From Herbiconiux sp. VKM Ac-1786 (GTDB lineage: Bacteria; Actinomycetota; Actinomycetes; Actinomycetales; Microbacteriaceae): a DNA stretch of 64,000 bases. Location of the stretch: NCBI RefSeq assembly GCF_015350805.1, contig NZ_JADKSG010000002.1, forward strand, positions 620,001 through 684,000, read 5' to 3'. The position numbers and the translations under genes were made by a program. Below, one piece after another: positions 39,743-50,620 of the stretch (within the stretch, counting starts at the first letter, position 1; every line of letters begins with the position of its first letter). The notes under the pieces are model-generated. The model did not search any database. It worked only from the letters and a program-made list of their open reading frames with translations, and had not been told where the DNA came from.

Positions 39743-42001
39743 TCAGCCGCCGCTGACGCGGTAGACGTCGTAGACGGCGTCGATGCGGCGCACGGCGTTC
39801 AGCACCCGGTCGAGGTGGGTGGTGTCCCCCATCTCGAACACGAAGCGGCTGATCGCCAGGCGATCGCTCGAGGTGTTCACGGAGGCCGAGAGGATGTTGA
39901 CGTGATGCTCCGACAGCACCCGAGTCACGTCCGAGAGCAGCCCCGAACGGTCGAGGGCCTCGACCTGGATCTGCACCAGGAAGACGCTTTTGGACGACGG
40001 CGCCCACTCGATGTCGATCATGCGCTCGGGCTCGTTCAGCAGCGACGCCACGTTGTGGCAGTCCGACTGGTGCACCGAGACACCGGAACCGCGCGTCACG
40101 AAGCCGACGATCGGGTCGCCCGGCACCGGGGTGCAGCACTTGGCGAGCTTCACGAGGATGTCGGGAGCCCCGCGCACGAGCACGCCGGAGTCGCTGTGCG
40201 TCACGCGCGGCCGGTTGCCGACGAAGACGTCGACGTCGGAGTCGTCGCTCTCGACCTCGGTCTGCAGCGACGCCAGCACCTTCTCGATCACCGACTGCGT
40301 CGAGATGTGACCCTCGCCGATGGCCGCGTACAGGCCCGAGACGTTGTCGTAGTGCAGCTGCGACGCCACGTCGGCGATGGAGTCCTGGCTCATCAGCTTC
40401 TGCAGCGGCAGGTTCTGCTTGCGCATCGCCCGGGCGATCGCGTCGCGCCCCTGTTCGATGGCCTCGTCGCGCCGCTCCTTCGTGAACCACTGGCGGATCT
40501 TGTTGCGCGCCCGGGGGCTCTGCACGAAGGTCAGCCAGTCCTGCGAGGGCCCGGAGTCGGGGTTCTTCGAGGTGAACACCTCGACCACGTCACCCGATCC
40601 GAGCGTCGAGTCCAGCGGCACGAGCCGCCCGTTCACCTTGGCGCCCATGGTGCGGTGCCCCACCTCGGTGTGCACGGCGTAGGCGAAGTCGACGGGGGTC
40701 GCCCCGGCGGGCAGGCCGATCACCTTGCCCTTCGGGGTGAAGACGTAGACCTCCTTCGCCCCGATCTCGAAGCGCAGCGAGTCGAGGAACTCCCCCGGGT
40801 CGACGGTCTCGGCCTGCCAGTCGCTGATGCGGGCGAGCCACGCCATGTCGGTGTCGGGCATGCCGGCGGGGGCGGTGGAGGACGACTTGCCGCCGTTCAC
40901 CCGCTCCTTGTACTTCCAGTGCGCCGCGACACCGAACTCGGCGCGCTGGTGCATCTCGGTGGTGCGGATCTGGATCTCGACGGGCCGCCCGCCCGGGCCG
41001 ATCACCGTGGTGTGCAGCGACTGGTACAGGTTGAACTTCGGCGTCGCGATGTAGTCCTTGAACCGGCCGGGGATCGGGTTCCAGCGCGCGTGGATCGATC
41101 CGAGCACCGCGTAGCAGTCCCGCACCGTGTTCACGAGCACGCGGATGCCCACCAGGTCGTAGATCTCGTCGAACTCGCGGCCGCGCACGATCATCTTCTG
41201 GTAGATCGAGTAGTACTGCTTCGGACGCCCGACGACCTTGCCGCGGATCTTGCCCGACTTGAGGTCGTCGCCGACCGCGTCGATGACCTGCTGCACGTAC
41301 TCCTCGCGCTGCGGGGTGCGCTGGCGCACGAGGTTCTCGATCTCGACGTAGAGCTTGGGATACAGCACGGCGAACGAGAGGTCCTCCAGCTCCCACTTGA
41401 TCGACTGGATGCCCAGCCGGTGCGCCAGCGGGGCGTAGATCTCGAGCGTCTCCTTGGCCTTCCGGGCCGCCGACTCGGCGGGCACGAAGCCCCAGGTGCG
41501 CGCGTTGTGCAGCCGGTCACAGAGCTTGATGATGAGCACGCGGATGTCGCGGGACATCGCCACGATCATCTTGCGCACCGTCTCGGCCTGGGCGCTGTCG
41601 CCGTACTTGACCTTGTCGAGCTTCGTCACGCCGTCGACGAGCATGGCGACCTCGTCGCCGAAGTCGTGGCGCAGCATGTCGAGGGAGTACTCGGTGTCCT
41701 CCACCGTGTCGTGCAGCAGGGCGGCCGCGACGGCCTTCGAGCCGAGACCGAGCTCGGCGAGGATCTGGGCGACCGCGATCGGGTGCGTGATGTAGGGCTC
41801 GCCGCTGCGGCGCTTCTGGCCGTCGTGCGCCTTCTCGGCGGTCGCGTAGGCGCGCTCGAGGATCGTGAGGTCGGCCTTCGGGTGGTTCGTGCGCACCGTT
41901 CGGAGCAGCTCGTCCACCGCCCCGGCCGGCTGGGCGCGGGAGAACAGGCGCGGAACGAGACGTCGCAGCGCCGCGGTCGAGGTGGTGCTCGTCTCGGTCA
42001 T
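39743..42001 (-). CDS. relA: Bifunctional (p)ppGpp synthetase/hydrolase (Rel)
   Basis: 752 residues. N-terminal HD hydrolase with [13 protein letters not shown] and LLHDTVEDT, so hydrolysis is intact; synthetase domain with [16 protein letters not shown] and [19 protein letters not shown]; then TGS ([23 protein letters not shown]) and a C-terminal ACT domain. It is a true bifunctional Rel, as expected for the single long RSH of actinobacteria, and sits at the end of the secD-secF block. The apt gene that often precedes it is missing here. Confidence 0.97.
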   Translation of the reverse strand: MTETSTTSTAALRRLVPRLFSRAQPAGAVDELLRTVRTNHPKADLTILERAYATAEKAHDGQKRRSGEPYITHPIAVAQILAELGLGSKAVAAALLHDTVEDTEYSLDMLRHDFGDEVAMLVDGVTKLDKVKYGDSAQAETVRKMIVAMSRDIRVLIIKLCDRLHNARTWGFVPAESAARKAKETLEIYAPLAHRLGIQSIKWELEDLSFAVLYPKLYVEIENLVRQRTPQREEYVQQVIDAVGDDLKSGKIRGKVVGRPKQYYSIYQKMIVRGREFDEIYDLVGIRVLVNTVRDCYAVLGSIHARWNPIPGRFKDYIATPKFNLYQSLHTTVIGPGGRPVEIQIRTTEMHQRAEFGVAAHWKYKERVNGGKSSSTAPAGMPDTDMAWLARISDWQAETVDPGEFLDSLRFEIGAKEVYVFTPKGKVIGLPAGATPVDFAYAVHTEVGHRTMGAKVNGRLVPLDSTLGSGDVVEVFTSKNPDSGPSQDWLTFVQSPRARNKIRQWFTKERRDEAIEQGRDAIARAMRKQNLPLQKLMSQDSIADVASQLHYDNVSGLYAAIGEGHISTQSVIEKVLASLQTEVESDDSDVDVFVGNRPRVTHSDSGVLVRGAPDILVKLAKCCTPVPGDPIVGFVTRGSGVSVHQSDCHNVASLLNEPERMIDIEWAPSSKSVFLVQIQVEALDRSGLLSDVTRVLSEHHVNILSASVNTSSDRLAISRFVFEMGDTTHLDRVLNAVRRIDAVYDVYRVSGG

Positions 42002-42049
42002 ATCAGGCCTCCACGTCGATTATCCCCCAGCGCGGAGGGCCGGACGCAC

Positions 42050-42083
42050 GCTCGCCCCCGGCGCGATTGCGCCGAGGGCGAGC
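42050..42083 (-). terminator. Hairpin after secF
   Basis: GCTCGCCC (42050-42057) pairs with GGGCGAGC (42076-42083), then GGCGC with GCGCC inside, around a four-base loop, with one two-by-two internal mismatch. It begins 16 bases past the secF stop, between secF and relA. It lacks a T-run. It would give relA some independence from the sec genes. Confidence 0.65.
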
Positions 42084-42098
42084 AGGAGCGGGACGACG

Positions 42099-43118
42099 TC
42101 AGGCCGAGGCGGTCGCGTCCGAGGCGACGGCGGTCTTCGCCGCGCGCTCCCGGTCGGTCTCGACGCGGGCGTCGTGCTTGCGCATCTTCGGCTCCTTCTG
42201 CCGGAACTGCACGTACAGCGGCGCCGCCACGAAGATCGTGGAGTAGGTGCCGACGATGATGCCGATCAGCAGGGCGAGCGAGATGTCGCGGAGCGTGGAG
42301 GCGCCGAGCACGAACGACCCGATGATGAGGATCGACGCCACCGGCAGGGCCGCCACGATCGAGGTGTTGATCGAGCGCACCAGCGTCTGGTTGATCGCCA
42401 GGTTCACCATCTCGGGGAACGTCTGGGTACCGCGCTCGTTCATGCCCGCCGTGTTCTCGCGGATCTTGTCGAACACCACCACCGTGTCGTAGAGCGAGTA
42501 GCCGAGGATCGTCAGGAAGCCGATCACCGCCGCCGGCGTGATCTCGAGCCCGATGAGCCCGTAGACGCCCGCCGTGATCACGAGGTCGTGCAGCAGCGCG
42601 ATCAGCGCCGCGGCCGCCATCTTCCAGGTGCGGAAGTACAGCGCCATGAACACGGCGACCAGCACGAGGAAGATCACGAGGCCGCGGATGGCCTGGGTCG
42701 TGATGTCCTGCCCCCAGGTCGCACCGATGAACGACGTGGTGACGTCGTCGGCCGGCACACCGTAGGCGGTGGCCAGGGCATCCTGAACCGTGGACGTCTG
42801 GGTCTTGTCGAGCTCGTCGGTCTGCACGCGCACCGAGTCGCCGCCGAGGGTGCTGACGCGCGGGTTCACACCCGGGGCGGCGTCGTTCACCGCATCCGTC
42901 GCCAGCGTCTGGTCCATGCTCGAGACCTGCGACACGGTGAACTCCGAGCCGCCGCGGAACTCGATGCCGAACTCGTAGCCGCCGCGCAGCCACGGGCCGA
43001 TCAGGGCGATCAGCACGAGCACCGCCGAGACGATGTACCAGATGCGGCGGCGACCGACGAAGTCGATCGAGCGCTTGCCCGAGTAGAGGTCGTTTCCGAA
43101 TTGGGAGAAGCTGGCCAT
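42099..43118 (-). CDS. secF: Protein translocase subunit SecF
   Basis: 339-residue, six-helix membrane protein that with SecD uses the proton gradient to help pull exported proteins out. The first helix IWYIVSAVLVLIALIGPWL, the periplasmic domain opening FGIEFRGGSEF, and TILGYSLYDTVVVFDKIREN are family marks. A charged C-terminal tail follows helix six. TGATG one-base overlap with secD. Confidence 0.96.
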   Translation of the reverse strand: MASFSQFGNDLYSGKRSIDFVGRRRIWYIVSAVLVLIALIGPWLRGGYEFGIEFRGGSEFTVSQVSSMDQTLATDAVNDAAPGVNPRVSTLGGDSVRVQTDELDKTQTSTVQDALATAYGVPADDVTTSFIGATWGQDITTQAIRGLVIFLVLVAVFMALYFRTWKMAAAALIALLHDLVITAGVYGLIGLEITPAAVIGFLTILGYSLYDTVVVFDKIRENTAGMNERGTQTFPEMVNLAINQTLVRSINTSIVAALPVASILIIGSFVLGASTLRDISLALLIGIIVGTYSTIFVAAPLYVQFRQKEPKMRKHDARVETDRERAAKTAVASDATASA

Positions 43119-44839
43119 CAGGAGTTCTTCCCCTCGTCGGTCGTACGGGTCGAGGCGGCGCCGGTGCCGCTCGAGGCGAGCTCGGCCGCCTTGCGCTCGG
43201 CGATCGTCTGGCGCTTCACGGCCTCACGGCTGGAGGAGCCCTTCTTCGCGGCGGTGACGCTCGCCGCCGGGGCGCGGAACTGCGCCCGGCCGCGGTAGAC
43301 GGCGCCGAGGGCCCGCGGGTCGAGACCCGAGAGCTTGTGGCCGTCGCGGAAGAACGGCAGCTCGGCGAGCAGCGTCATGAGCGGATGCGTGAACAGCATC
43401 ACCACGACGATGTCGACGATGGTCGTCAGCCCCAGCGTGAACGCGAAGCCGCGCACGTTGCCGACGGCCAGCACGTAGAGCACCGCGGCGGCGAGGAAGT
43501 TCACCGCGTCGGAGGCGGTGATCGTGCGGATCGCGCGCTTCCAGCCGGCCTGCACCGAGGAGTTCAGGGCCCGGCCGTCGCGCAGCTCGTCGCGTATTCG
43601 CTCGAAGTACACGATGAACGAGTCGGCCGTGATGCCGATCGCGACGATCAGACCCGCGACGCCGGCGAGCGACAGGCGGAAGTCGATGCGCCACGACATC
43701 AGCGTGACCAGGAGGTAGGTCAGCGCGGCCGCCACGACGAGCGAGGCGATGGTGACCGTGCCGAGCAGGCGGTACTGCAGCAGCGAGTAGATCACCACGA
43801 GGATGAGCCCGATCGCGCCGGCGATCAGCCCCGAGAGCAGCTGGGTCGAGCCGAGCGTGGCCGAGATGGCCTCGGACGACTGCGTCGTGAAGCCGATCGG
43901 CAGGGCGCCGAACTTCAGCTGGTCGGCCAGGGTCTGGGCCGAGTCCTGCGTGAACGAGCCCGAGATCTGCGCCTTGCCGTCGGTGAACGCGCCGCCCGTG
44001 GTGGGGGCCGTGATCACCTTCCCGTCGAGCACGATGGCGAACTGGTTCTGCACGCCCTGCAGGCCGAACAGGCGGGTCGTGACGTCGGCGAACTTCGCGG
44101 TGCCGGCGTCGTTGAACGAGATGTCGACGACCCACTGACCGGTCGAGGCGCCCTGCTGCGTGGTGGCCACTCCGGCGGAGGCGTCGGCGATGTCGGCACC
44201 CTCGATCTCGACGGGGCCGAGCAGGTACTTCACCCCGTTGTCGTCGCAGGTGACGAGCGGCTGGTCGGCGGGCGCCTGGCCCGCGTCCTCAGCGGCCTCG
44301 GACGCGCAGTCGAAGCTGTCGAACTGGGCCTGCAGCGCCGGCGTCACGTAGGCCAGGTCGCTGCCGTTCGTGGGCGTCGCGGTGGGAACCGTCGACAGGC
44401 TCGGGTCGGGCGAGGCGCTCGGCGAGGTCGACGCCGACGGCGTGGCCACGCCGGCCAGCAGCACGGCGCGGAAGTCGAGCTTCGCCGAGGACTCGATGCG
44501 GTTCAGCGTGGCGTCGTCGGGCTGACCCGGGATCGACACCACCACGTTGCGCGCGCCCTGGGTGGTCACCTCGGCCTCGGAGACGCCACTGGCGTCGACG
44601 CGCTGCCGGATGATCGACACCGCCTGGTCGAGCTGCTCGGCGGAGACCTCCTGACCCGATTCGAGCTTGGGGGTCAGGATGATCTGGGTGCCGCCCTCGA
44701 GGTCGAGGGCGAGCTTCGGGGTCCATGTGGCCGTGCTGAACAGCACGCCTCCGGCGATCGTTCCGATCAGGACTGCGAAGATCACTCCGAGCCAGATCAG
44801 CGTCTTCCACGCCTTCTTCACGGCGGTCGATTGTGCCAC
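43118..44839 (-). CDS. secD: Protein translocase subunit SecD
   Basis: 573 residues, partner of SecF. Seen: LALDLEGGTQIILTP, VDASGVSEAEVTTQG, and the helices of the RND-type membrane domain with GITADSFIVYFERIRDELRDG. Between residues about 130 and 203 of the extracytoplasmic region lies a Ser/Thr/Pro-rich insert followed by a two-cysteine segment (DCASE and VTCDD), which may form a disulfide. The C-terminus is a long polar cytoplasmic tail. GTG start. Confidence 0.96.
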   Translation of the reverse strand: MAQSTAVKKAWKTLIWLGVIFAVLIGTIAGGVLFSTATWTPKLALDLEGGTQIILTPKLESGQEVSAEQLDQAVSIIRQRVDASGVSEAEVTTQGARNVVVSIPGQPDDATLNRIESSAKLDFRAVLLAGVATPSASTSPSASPDPSLSTVPTATPTNGSDLAYVTPALQAQFDSFDCASEAAEDAGQAPADQPLVTCDDNGVKYLLGPVEIEGADIADASAGVATTQQGASTGQWVVDISFNDAGTAKFADVTTRLFGLQGVQNQFAIVLDGKVITAPTTGGAFTDGKAQISGSFTQDSAQTLADQLKFGALPIGFTTQSSEAISATLGSTQLLSGLIAGAIGLILVVIYSLLQYRLLGTVTIASLVVAAALTYLLVTLMSWRIDFRLSLAGVAGLIVAIGITADSFIVYFERIRDELRDGRALNSSVQAGWKRAIRTITASDAVNFLAAAVLYVLAVGNVRGFAFTLGLTTIVDIVVVMLFTHPLMTLLAELPFFRDGHKLSGLDPRALGAVYRGRAQFRAPAASVTAAKKGSSSREAVKRQTIAERKAAELASSGTGAASTRTTDEGKNS

Positions 44840-44907
44840 CAGTTACTCAGCTTTCTGTACGCTCGAGCGCCATCGCGACGAGCGTGAGTCAGAGGTCGGA
44901 CGAGTTG

Positions 44908-45345
44908 CTACTCGTCGCCCTTCTTGTCGGACTTTGCGGCGGAGTCGGGGGCATCCGTGGTGCGGGTGGTGGGGCCGTCGAGAAGCGGGGTCGCGCTCGC
45001 GTCGGCGTCGTCGAGGCGCTCGCCATAGGCGGGCTCGCCGTCGAGGGCGACCGTCTCGTCGTCGATCGGCGCCAGGGGCGACGGGGTGACGACGCGGGTG
45101 ACCGTCTGGCGGTGCACCTTCAGCACGGTGCCGGGGGTGGTCTCGAGGAGGACCTGGTTCTCCTCGTCGTCCATCTCGAGCACGGTGCCGTACACGCCGA
45201 AGTTCGTCATGACCTCGGCGCCCACCGCCACCTTGCTCTGCAGCTCCTGGGCCTCGCGCTGGCGCTTGCGGCTGTTGCGGAACATGAAGATCACCAGGAC
45301 GGCCAGAACGACCAGCATGACGATAGTTAACGGATCGAATGCCAT
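44908..45345 (-). CDS. yajC: Preprotein translocase accessory subunit YajC
   Basis: 145 residues. One N-terminal transmembrane helix (PLTIVMLVVLAVLVIFMFR), then SRKRQREAQELQSKVAVGAEVMTNFGVYGTV, the family signature. The acidic C-terminal extension of about 60 residues ends KSDKKGDE and looks disordered. It forms the conserved yajC-secD-secF set, separated from ruvB by a hairpin. Confidence 0.94.
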   Translation of the reverse strand: MAFDPLTIVMLVVLAVLVIFMFRNSRKRQREAQELQSKVAVGAEVMTNFGVYGTVLEMDDEENQVLLETTPGTVLKVHRQTVTRVVTPSPLAPIDDETVALDGEPAYGERLDDADASATPLLDGPTTRTTDAPDSAAKSDKKGDE

Positions 45346-45384
45346 GAAAAACGGCGCCTTCCAGATGGTGGGGGTTGTTGAGCG

Positions 45385-45409
45385 AGGAACAGCTTAGGGT
45401 GCTGTTCCT
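45385..45409 (-). terminator. Hairpin between ruvB and yajC
   Basis: Perfect nine-base arms AGGAACAGC (45385-45393) and GCTGTTCCT (45401-45409) around a seven-base loop, 16 bases beyond the ruvB stop. No T-run on the minus strand. Either a terminator of ruvCAB or a processing site in a longer transcript. Confidence 0.6.
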
Positions 45410-45424
45410 GGAGACCAGCTTGAA

Positions 45425-46462
45425 TTATAGGTCATCGCCGAAAAGGGCAGCGGAATCGCGTTCCATCCCGAAGTGGGCCCAGCCCGACTTCGTGGCGATC
45501 CGGCCACGCGGAGTGCGCGAGATCAGGCCGATCCGCACGAGGAACGGCTCGACGACTGCCTCGATGGTCTCGCCCTCCTCGCCGACCGAGACGGCCAGCG
45601 TGTTCAGGCCGACCGGCCCGCCGTCGAAGCGCTGCAGGATGGTGGTCATCACCGCCCGGTCGAGCCGGTCGAGGCCGAGCTCGTCGACGTCGTAGAGCTC
45701 GAGGGCGGCGCGCACGGCCGAGAGCGTCGCCCCGGTTCCGGCCACCAGGGCGAAGTCCCGCACCCGGCGCAGCAGGCGGTTCGCGATGCGGGGCGTGCCG
45801 CGCGAGCGCGACGCGATCTCGCGCAGCGACTCCTCCTCGATCTCGACGCCGAGCAGGGCCGCCGCACGGTGCAGCACCCGCACGAGCTCCTCGGTCTCGT
45901 AGAACTCCAGGTGGGCCGTGAAGCCGAAGCGGTCGCGCAGGGGGTTCGGCAGCAGCCCCGAGCGGGTGGTCGCGCCGACCAGCGTGAACGGGGCGAGGTC
46001 GAGCGGGATGCTCGTCGCGCCCGCCCCTTTGCCCACCATGATGTCGATGCGGAAGTCCTCCATCGCGAGGTAGAGCATCTCCTCGGCGGAGCGCGCCATC
46101 CGGTGGATCTCGTCGATGAAGAGCACCTCGCCCGGCACGAGCGAGGACAGCACGGCCGCGAGGTCGCCGGCGTGCTGGATGGCCGGGCCGCTCGTCATGC
46201 GCAGCGGCCGGCCGGTCTCGTGCGCCACGATCATCGCGAGGGTGGTCTTGCCGAGCCCCGGGGGGCCCGCGAGCAGGATGTGGTCGGGGGTGCGGTCCTG
46301 CATGGCGGCCGCGTCGAGCAGCAGCTGGAGCTGGCCGCGCACCTTGCGCTGCCCCACGAACTCCGCGAGCGACTTCGGGCGCAGCGCGCCCTCGAAGGCG
46401 ACCTCCGCGTCGCCCTCGACCTCGGGGTTCACGACCTCGTTGCCGTCGAAGCCGGGCGTCAT
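45425..46462 (-). CDS. ruvB: Holliday junction branch-migration ATPase RuvB
   Basis: 345-residue AAA+ motor. Walker [19 protein letters not shown], Walker [11 protein letters not shown], sensor 1 [19 protein letters not shown] and the C-terminal winged helix ([13 protein letters not shown]) are visible. The start at ATG 46462 overlaps the ruvA stop by ATGA. Confidence 0.98.
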   Translation of the reverse strand: MTPGFDGNEVVNPEVEGDAEVAFEGALRPKSLAEFVGQRKVRGQLQLLLDAAAMQDRTPDHILLAGPPGLGKTTLAMIVAHETGRPLRMTSGPAIQHAGDLAAVLSSLVPGEVLFIDEIHRMARSAEEMLYLAMEDFRIDIMVGKGAGATSIPLDLAPFTLVGATTRSGLLPNPLRDRFGFTAHLEFYETEELVRVLHRAAALLGVEIEEESLREIASRSRGTPRIANRLLRRVRDFALVAGTGATLSAVRAALELYDVDELGLDRLDRAVMTTILQRFDGGPVGLNTLAVSVGEEGETIEAVVEPFLVRIGLISRTPRGRIATKSGWAHFGMERDSAALFGDDL

Positions 46463-47085
46463 CGCGCTCCCCCGGTGTTCTTGGCCGGGCCGAGCACCGC
46501 GAGGGCGAGCCGCAAAAGGGTCTGCACGTTGCCGGCATCGACCGCGGAGGCGCTCTCGAGCACCTCGTCGAGGGCCGCGGTGGCGCTTCGCTCGGGGTAG
46601 CCGAGGCCCACCAGGGCGCGCTCGACGTTGCCGCGGACGACGGGCGAGGTGCCCGCGGCGGGCTCCTCCGGCGCGGGGGCGTGACGCAGGGCGAGCTTGC
46701 CGGCGAGCGAGACGACGATGAGCTTCGCCGTCTTCGGGCCGATGCCCGAGACCTTGCGGAAGACCGCGTCGTCCTCGCGGGCCACGGCCGACGCGACCTC
46801 GGACGGCGTCACCTCGGCGAGCACACCGAGCGCCGATTTCGGGCCCACGCCCGTCACGCCGACGAGCGCCGAGAAGATCTCGAGCGAGTCCTGATCGGGG
46901 AAGCCGAACAGCGACAGGCTGTCCTCCCGCACGATCAGGGTCGTCAGCACGGTCGTCTCCGACCCGGTGCGGAGGCTGAGGGCGTGCCGCGGTGTGACGG
47001 CCACCGAGAAGCCGACACCGCCCACGTCGATGACGGCGGTACCGCCCGAGAGGGAGAGCACGGTGCCGCGCAAGGCAGAGATCAT
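46459..47085 (-). CDS. ruvA: Holliday junction DNA-binding protein RuvA
   Basis: 208 residues: N-terminal OB fold ([26 protein letters not shown]), two helix-hairpin-helix motifs ([15 protein letters not shown] and [16 protein letters not shown]), and the C-terminal RuvB-contacting domain. It overlaps ruvC by one base (TGATG) and ruvB by ATGA. Confidence 0.98.
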   Translation of the reverse strand: MISALRGTVLSLSGGTAVIDVGGVGFSVAVTPRHALSLRTGSETTVLTTLIVREDSLSLFGFPDQDSLEIFSALVGVTGVGPKSALGVLAEVTPSEVASAVAREDDAVFRKVSGIGPKTAKLIVVSLAGKLALRHAPAPEEPAAGTSPVVRGNVERALVGLGYPERSATAALDEVLESASAVDAGNVQTLLRLALAVLGPAKNTGGAR

Positions 47086-47669
47086 CAGGCCAGCCTACGG
47101 GCGGCCACCCGCGACGTCGTCCCTTGCTCGGCGGCGCGCCATGCCAGCTGGGCCGGCGTGAGACCGGGGGCTCCGGATGCGGTGACCGGCCCCGTGGGAG
47201 GCAGCCGCCAGGCGTGGCAGATCGCCAGGGCCAGCGCATCCGCCGCATCGGCCGGACGCGGGATCTCGGCGAGCTTCAGCACCTTCGCCACCATCGTGCC
47301 GACCTGCTTCTTGTCGGCCTGCCCGTAGCCGGTGATGGCGGCCTTCACCTCGGAGGGGGTGTGCAGCCCGACCGGCAGCGACCGCCGGGCGGCCGCGAGC
47401 AGCGCGATGCCGCTCACCTGCGCGGTGCCCATCACGGTGCGCACGTTGTGCTGGGCGAACACGCGCTCCACCGCGAGGTGGTCGGGCCGGTGCTCGTCGA
47501 GCACCGCCTCGATGCCGGCGGCGACCGCCAGCAGGCGCAGCTCGAGCGGCATCTCGGGCGGGGTCTGGATGACGGAGACGTGCACGAGCACGGCCGTGCG
47601 GGTCGACGAGACGTCGACGACCCCCACACCGCAGCGGGTCAGCCCGGGGTCGATGCCCAGCACTCTCAT
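47085..47669 (-). CDS. ruvC: Crossover junction endodeoxyribonuclease RuvC
   Basis: 194-residue resolvase. The acidic active site is visible: Asp in [11 protein letters not shown], Glu in [12 protein letters not shown] and Asp in [29 protein letters not shown] is the conserved central motif. First gene of the ruvCAB set; a 48-base gap separates it from yebC. Confidence 0.98.
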   Translation of the reverse strand: MRVLGIDPGLTRCGVGVVDVSSTRTAVLVHVSVIQTPPEMPLELRLLAVAAGIEAVLDEHRPDHLAVERVFAQHNVRTVMGTAQVSGIALLAAARRSLPVGLHTPSEVKAAITGYGQADKKQVGTMVAKVLKLAEIPRPADAADALALAICHAWRLPPTGPVTASGAPGLTPAQLAWRAAEQGTTSRVAARRLA

Positions 47670-47717
47670 GCCACACCCCTCATGCGGAAGCCCTCCGACC
47701 GCCCGGGACCACCCGGA

Positions 47718-48482
47718 TCAGTCGGACTCGTCCTCGAGCTCGGCCTGCACCTCGGGCGTCAGGTCCATGTTCGTGTAGATGTTCTGCACGTCGTCGGAGT
47801 CCTCCAGACCGTCGATCAGTCGGAACACCTTGCGAGCGGTCTCGGCGTCGGCCTCGACCTGCAGGCTCGCGACGAACTCGACGTCGGCCGAGTCGTAGTC
47901 GATACCGGCCTCCTGGAGCGCGGTGCGCGCGGCGACCATGTGCGACGGGTCGGTGAGCACCTCGAAGCTCTCGCCCCGGTCGGTGACCTCCTCGGCCCCG
48001 GCGTCGAGCACGGCCATCAGCACGTCGTCCTCGGAGAGCTCGCCGGCGTGGGCGACGGTGATGACACCCTTGCGGCTGAAGTTGTAGGCCACGCTGCCGG
48101 GGTCGGCCATGGTGCCGCCGTTGCGGGTCATCGCGGTGCGCACGTCGGCCGCGGCGCGGTTCTTGTTGTCGGTGAGGCACTCGATCAGAAGGGCGATGCC
48201 GTTCGGGCCGTAGCCCTCGTACATGATCGTCTGGTAGTCGATGACCTCACCGGTGAGGCCGGCGCCGCGCTTGATGGCGCGGTCGATGTTGTCGTTCGGC
48301 ACCGAGGTCTTCTTGGCCTTCTGCACCGCGTCGACGAGGGTGGGGTTGCCCGACATGTCGGCACCGCCGATCTTGGCGGCCACCTCGATGTTCTTGATGA
48401 GCTTCGCGAACGACTTGGCACGGCGCGCGTCGATGACGGCCTTCTTGTGCTTGGTGGTCGCCCATTTAGAGTGTCCGGACAC
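47718..48482 (-). CDS. yebC: YebC/PmpR-family DNA-binding regulator
   Basis: 254 residues beginning [21 protein letters not shown], the family hallmark, with [23 protein letters not shown] in the middle. The family is described as DNA-binding transcriptional regulators, and more recent work links members to translation of proline-rich stretches. GTG start with GGAG. Its place between pdxT and ruvC is conserved in actinobacteria. Confidence 0.95.
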   Translation of the reverse strand: MSGHSKWATTKHKKAVIDARRAKSFAKLIKNIEVAAKIGGADMSGNPTLVDAVQKAKKTSVPNDNIDRAIKRGAGLTGEVIDYQTIMYEGYGPNGIALLIECLTDNKNRAAADVRTAMTRNGGTMADPGSVAYNFSRKGVITVAHAGELSEDDVLMAVLDAGAEEVTDRGESFEVLTDPSHMVAARTALQEAGIDYDSADVEFVASLQVEADAETARKVFRLIDGLEDSDDVQNIYTNMDLTPEVQAELEDESD

Positions 48483-48528
48483 GAAAATCTCCTTCGGAAG
48501 TCGGTGACAAGTCTACGCGAGGGCGCGC

Positions 48529-49137
48529 TCAGCCGCGGGAGGACCGCGCGGCGACCTTGTCGAGGAAGTACTGGTGGAAGCGGTAGTCGGCCGTCATCTC
48601 GGGGTGGAACGAGGTGCCGACGAGGGCGCCCTGCTCCACCGCGACGACGGTGCCGTCGGCCAGGGTGGCGAGCGCGCGCGCCTCGGGCCCCAGCTCGGCG
48701 ACCACCGGTGCGCGGATGAAGACCGCGTGCATCGGCGGCTCCCCCAGCACGGGCACGTCGAGCTCGGCCTCGAACGACTCGGTCTGCGACCCGAAGGCGT
48801 TGCGGCGCACCGCGACGTCAAGCCCGCCGAGGCTCTGCTGACCCCGGATGCCGTCGAGCACGCGGTCGGCCAGCATGATCAGGCCGGCACACGTGCCGTA
48901 GACGGGCAGGCCCTCCCCGATGCGGCGCTTCAGCGTCTCGGCCACGCCGAAGGCGCGGGAGAGCTTGTCCATCACGCTCGACTCGCCGCCCGGGATGACG
49001 AGGCCGGAGACGAGCTCGACCTCCTCCGGACGACGCACCGGGACGGCCTCCGCGCCCAGACCGCGCAGCACGGCGAGGTGCTCGCGGAAGTCGCCCTGCA
49101 GGGCGAGCACCCCGACCGGCGGCGTGCTACCAGCCAC
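48529..49137 (-). CDS. pdxT: Pyridoxal 5'-phosphate synthase glutaminase subunit
   Basis: 202 residues. Supplies ammonia to PdxS for vitamin B6 synthesis by the ribose 5-phosphate route. [10 protein letters not shown] at the start, [10 protein letters not shown], the catalytic Cys in [10 protein letters not shown], and His/Glu in GTSFHPEMT are present. The GTG at 49137 overlaps the pdxS 3' end by 11 bases. Confidence 0.96.
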   Translation of the reverse strand: MAGSTPPVGVLALQGDFREHLAVLRGLGAEAVPVRRPEEVELVSGLVIPGGESSVMDKLSRAFGVAETLKRRIGEGLPVYGTCAGLIMLADRVLDGIRGQQSLGGLDVAVRRNAFGSQTESFEAELDVPVLGEPPMHAVFIRAPVVAELGPEARALATLADGTVVAVEQGALVGTSFHPEMTADYRFHQYFLDKVAARSSRG

Positions 49138-50026
49138 GCTCGGCGAGGCGGTGCGGGGCGGGGACGTCGGCGACGTTGATGCCGACCATCGCCTCACCGA
49201 GACCGCGGGACACCTCGGCGATGACGCTCGGGTCGTCGTAGAAGGTGGTGGCCTTCACGACGGCCGCGGCGCGCGCCGCCGGGTTGCCCGACTTGAAGAT
49301 GCCGGAGCCGACGAACACACCGTCGGCGCCGAGCTGCATCATCATGGCCGCGTCGGCCGGGGTGGCCACGCCGCCGGCGGTGAAGAGCACGACCGGCAGC
49401 TGACCGGTCTCGGCGACCTCGGCCACGAGGTCGTAGGGCGCCTGGAGCTCCTTGGCCGCGACGTACAGCTCGTCCTTCGACAGGCTCGAGAGGCGGGCGA
49501 TCTCCTGCTTGATGGTGCGGATGTGCTTGGTCGCCTCGGAGACGTCGCCGGTGCCGGCCTCGCCCTTCGAGCGGATCATCGCCGCGCCCTCGGTGATGCG
49601 GCGGAGCGCCTCACCCAGGTTGGTGGCACCGCAGACGAACGGGATGGTGAAGTTCCACTTGTCGATGTGGTTGACGTAGTCGGCGGGGCTCAGCACCTCG
49701 GACTCGTCGATGTAGTCGACGTTCAGCGCCTGCAGGACCTGCGCCTCGACGAAGTGACCGATGCGGGCCTTCGCCATGACGGGGATGGACACCTCGGCGA
49801 TGATCGACTCGATCAGGTCGGGGTCGCTCATGCGGGCGACGCCGCCCTGGGAGCGGATGTCGGCGGGGACGCGCTCGAGCGCCATGACGGCGACGGCTCC
49901 CGCGTCTTCGGCGATGCGGGCCTGCTCGGCGGTCACGACGTCCATGATGACGCCGCCCTTCAGCATCTCGGCGAGGCCTCGCTTGACGCGGCTCGAGCCG
50001 AGCTGGTGGTTGGTGGTGTCGCTCAT
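49127..50026 (-). CDS. pdxS: Pyridoxal 5'-phosphate synthase subunit PdxS
   Basis: 299-residue (beta/alpha)8 synthase making PLP from ribose 5-phosphate, glyceraldehyde 3-phosphate and ammonia. [18 protein letters not shown] holds the Schiff-base Lys, [22 protein letters not shown] and [12 protein letters not shown] are signatures. Two ATGs are adjacent; the second (50026) is better placed from AAAGGA, the first (50029) would add one Met. Together with pdxT it means the organism makes B6 by the DXP-independent route. Confidence 0.97.
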   Translation of the reverse strand: MSDTTNHQLGSSRVKRGLAEMLKGGVIMDVVTAEQARIAEDAGAVAVMALERVPADIRSQGGVARMSDPDLIESIIAEVSIPVMAKARIGHFVEAQVLQALNVDYIDESEVLSPADYVNHIDKWNFTIPFVCGATNLGEALRRITEGAAMIRSKGEAGTGDVSEATKHIRTIKQEIARLSSLSKDELYVAAKELQAPYDLVAEVAETGQLPVVLFTAGGVATPADAAMMMQLGADGVFVGSGIFKSGNPAARAAAVVKATTFYDDPSVIAEVSRGLGEAMVGINVADVPAPHRLAERGW

Positions 50027-50053
50027 CATGTCCTTTCGGGAAGCAGGAGAATC

Positions 50054-50620
50054 CTACCGTGCAGCGGGGGCGGGCCAGGCCGCCTGGATCATCGCGCGCA
50101 CGTCGCCGAGCAGCTGCGGCAGCGCCTTCGTGCGGGCGATGATCGGGAAGAAGTTCGCGTCGGAGGCCCAACGCGGCACGATGTGCTGGTGCAGGTGCCC
50201 GGCGACGCCGGCACCGGCGACCCGGCCCTGGTTCATGCCGATGTTGAAGCCGTCGCAGTGCGACACGGCCGTGAGCACGCGCATGGCCGTCTGCGTGAGG
50301 CTCGCGATCTCGGCGACCTCGGCATCCGTCGCCAGGTCGTACGTCGACACGTGCCGGTAGGGGCAGACCAGCAGGTGGCCGGAGTTGTAGGGGAAGAGGT
50401 TCAGCAGCACGTAGGCGTGCTCGCCGCGGGCGACGATCAGCCCCTCCTCGTCGGAGAGCGTGGGCGCCCGGTCGAACGGGCACTCGTCGACGTGCGGCTG
50501 GGGGCCGCCCTCGATGTAGACCATGCGGTGCGGGGTCCAGAGGCGCTGGAACGCGTCGGGCACGCCTGCGAACTCGGCCGAGCCCTCGAGCTCCACGCCG
50601 TCGACCGGCTCGTGCTCCAT
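50054..50620 (-). CDS. HIT-family hydrolase / AP4A phosphorylase-like
   Basis: 188 residues. The histidine triad is HLHQHIVPRW, preceded by GHLLVCPYRHVSTYDLA and GFNIGMNQGRVAGAGVAGHL. The M. tuberculosis homologue at the same position beside thrS (Rv2613c) is reported to be a diadenosine tetraphosphate phosphorylase, so removal of Ap4A, a by-product of aminoacyl-tRNA synthetases, is the likely role. It starts in a one-base overlap with the thrS stop. Confidence 0.9.
   Translation of the reverse strand: MEHEPVDGVELEGSAEFAGVPDAFQRLWTPHRMVYIEGGPQPHVDECPFDRAPTLSDEEGLIVARGEHAYVLLNLFPYNSGHLLVCPYRHVSTYDLATDAEVAEIASLTQTAMRVLTAVSHCDGFNIGMNQGRVAGAGVAGHLHQHIVPRWASDANFFPIIARTKALPQLLGDVRAMIQAAWPAPAAR

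Noticed and set aside
49127-49197. Longer pdxT start inside pdxS
   Set aside because: The extension adds 20 Ser/Pro-rich residues that are an out-of-frame copy of pdxS; the family begins directly with the LALQGDF segment.
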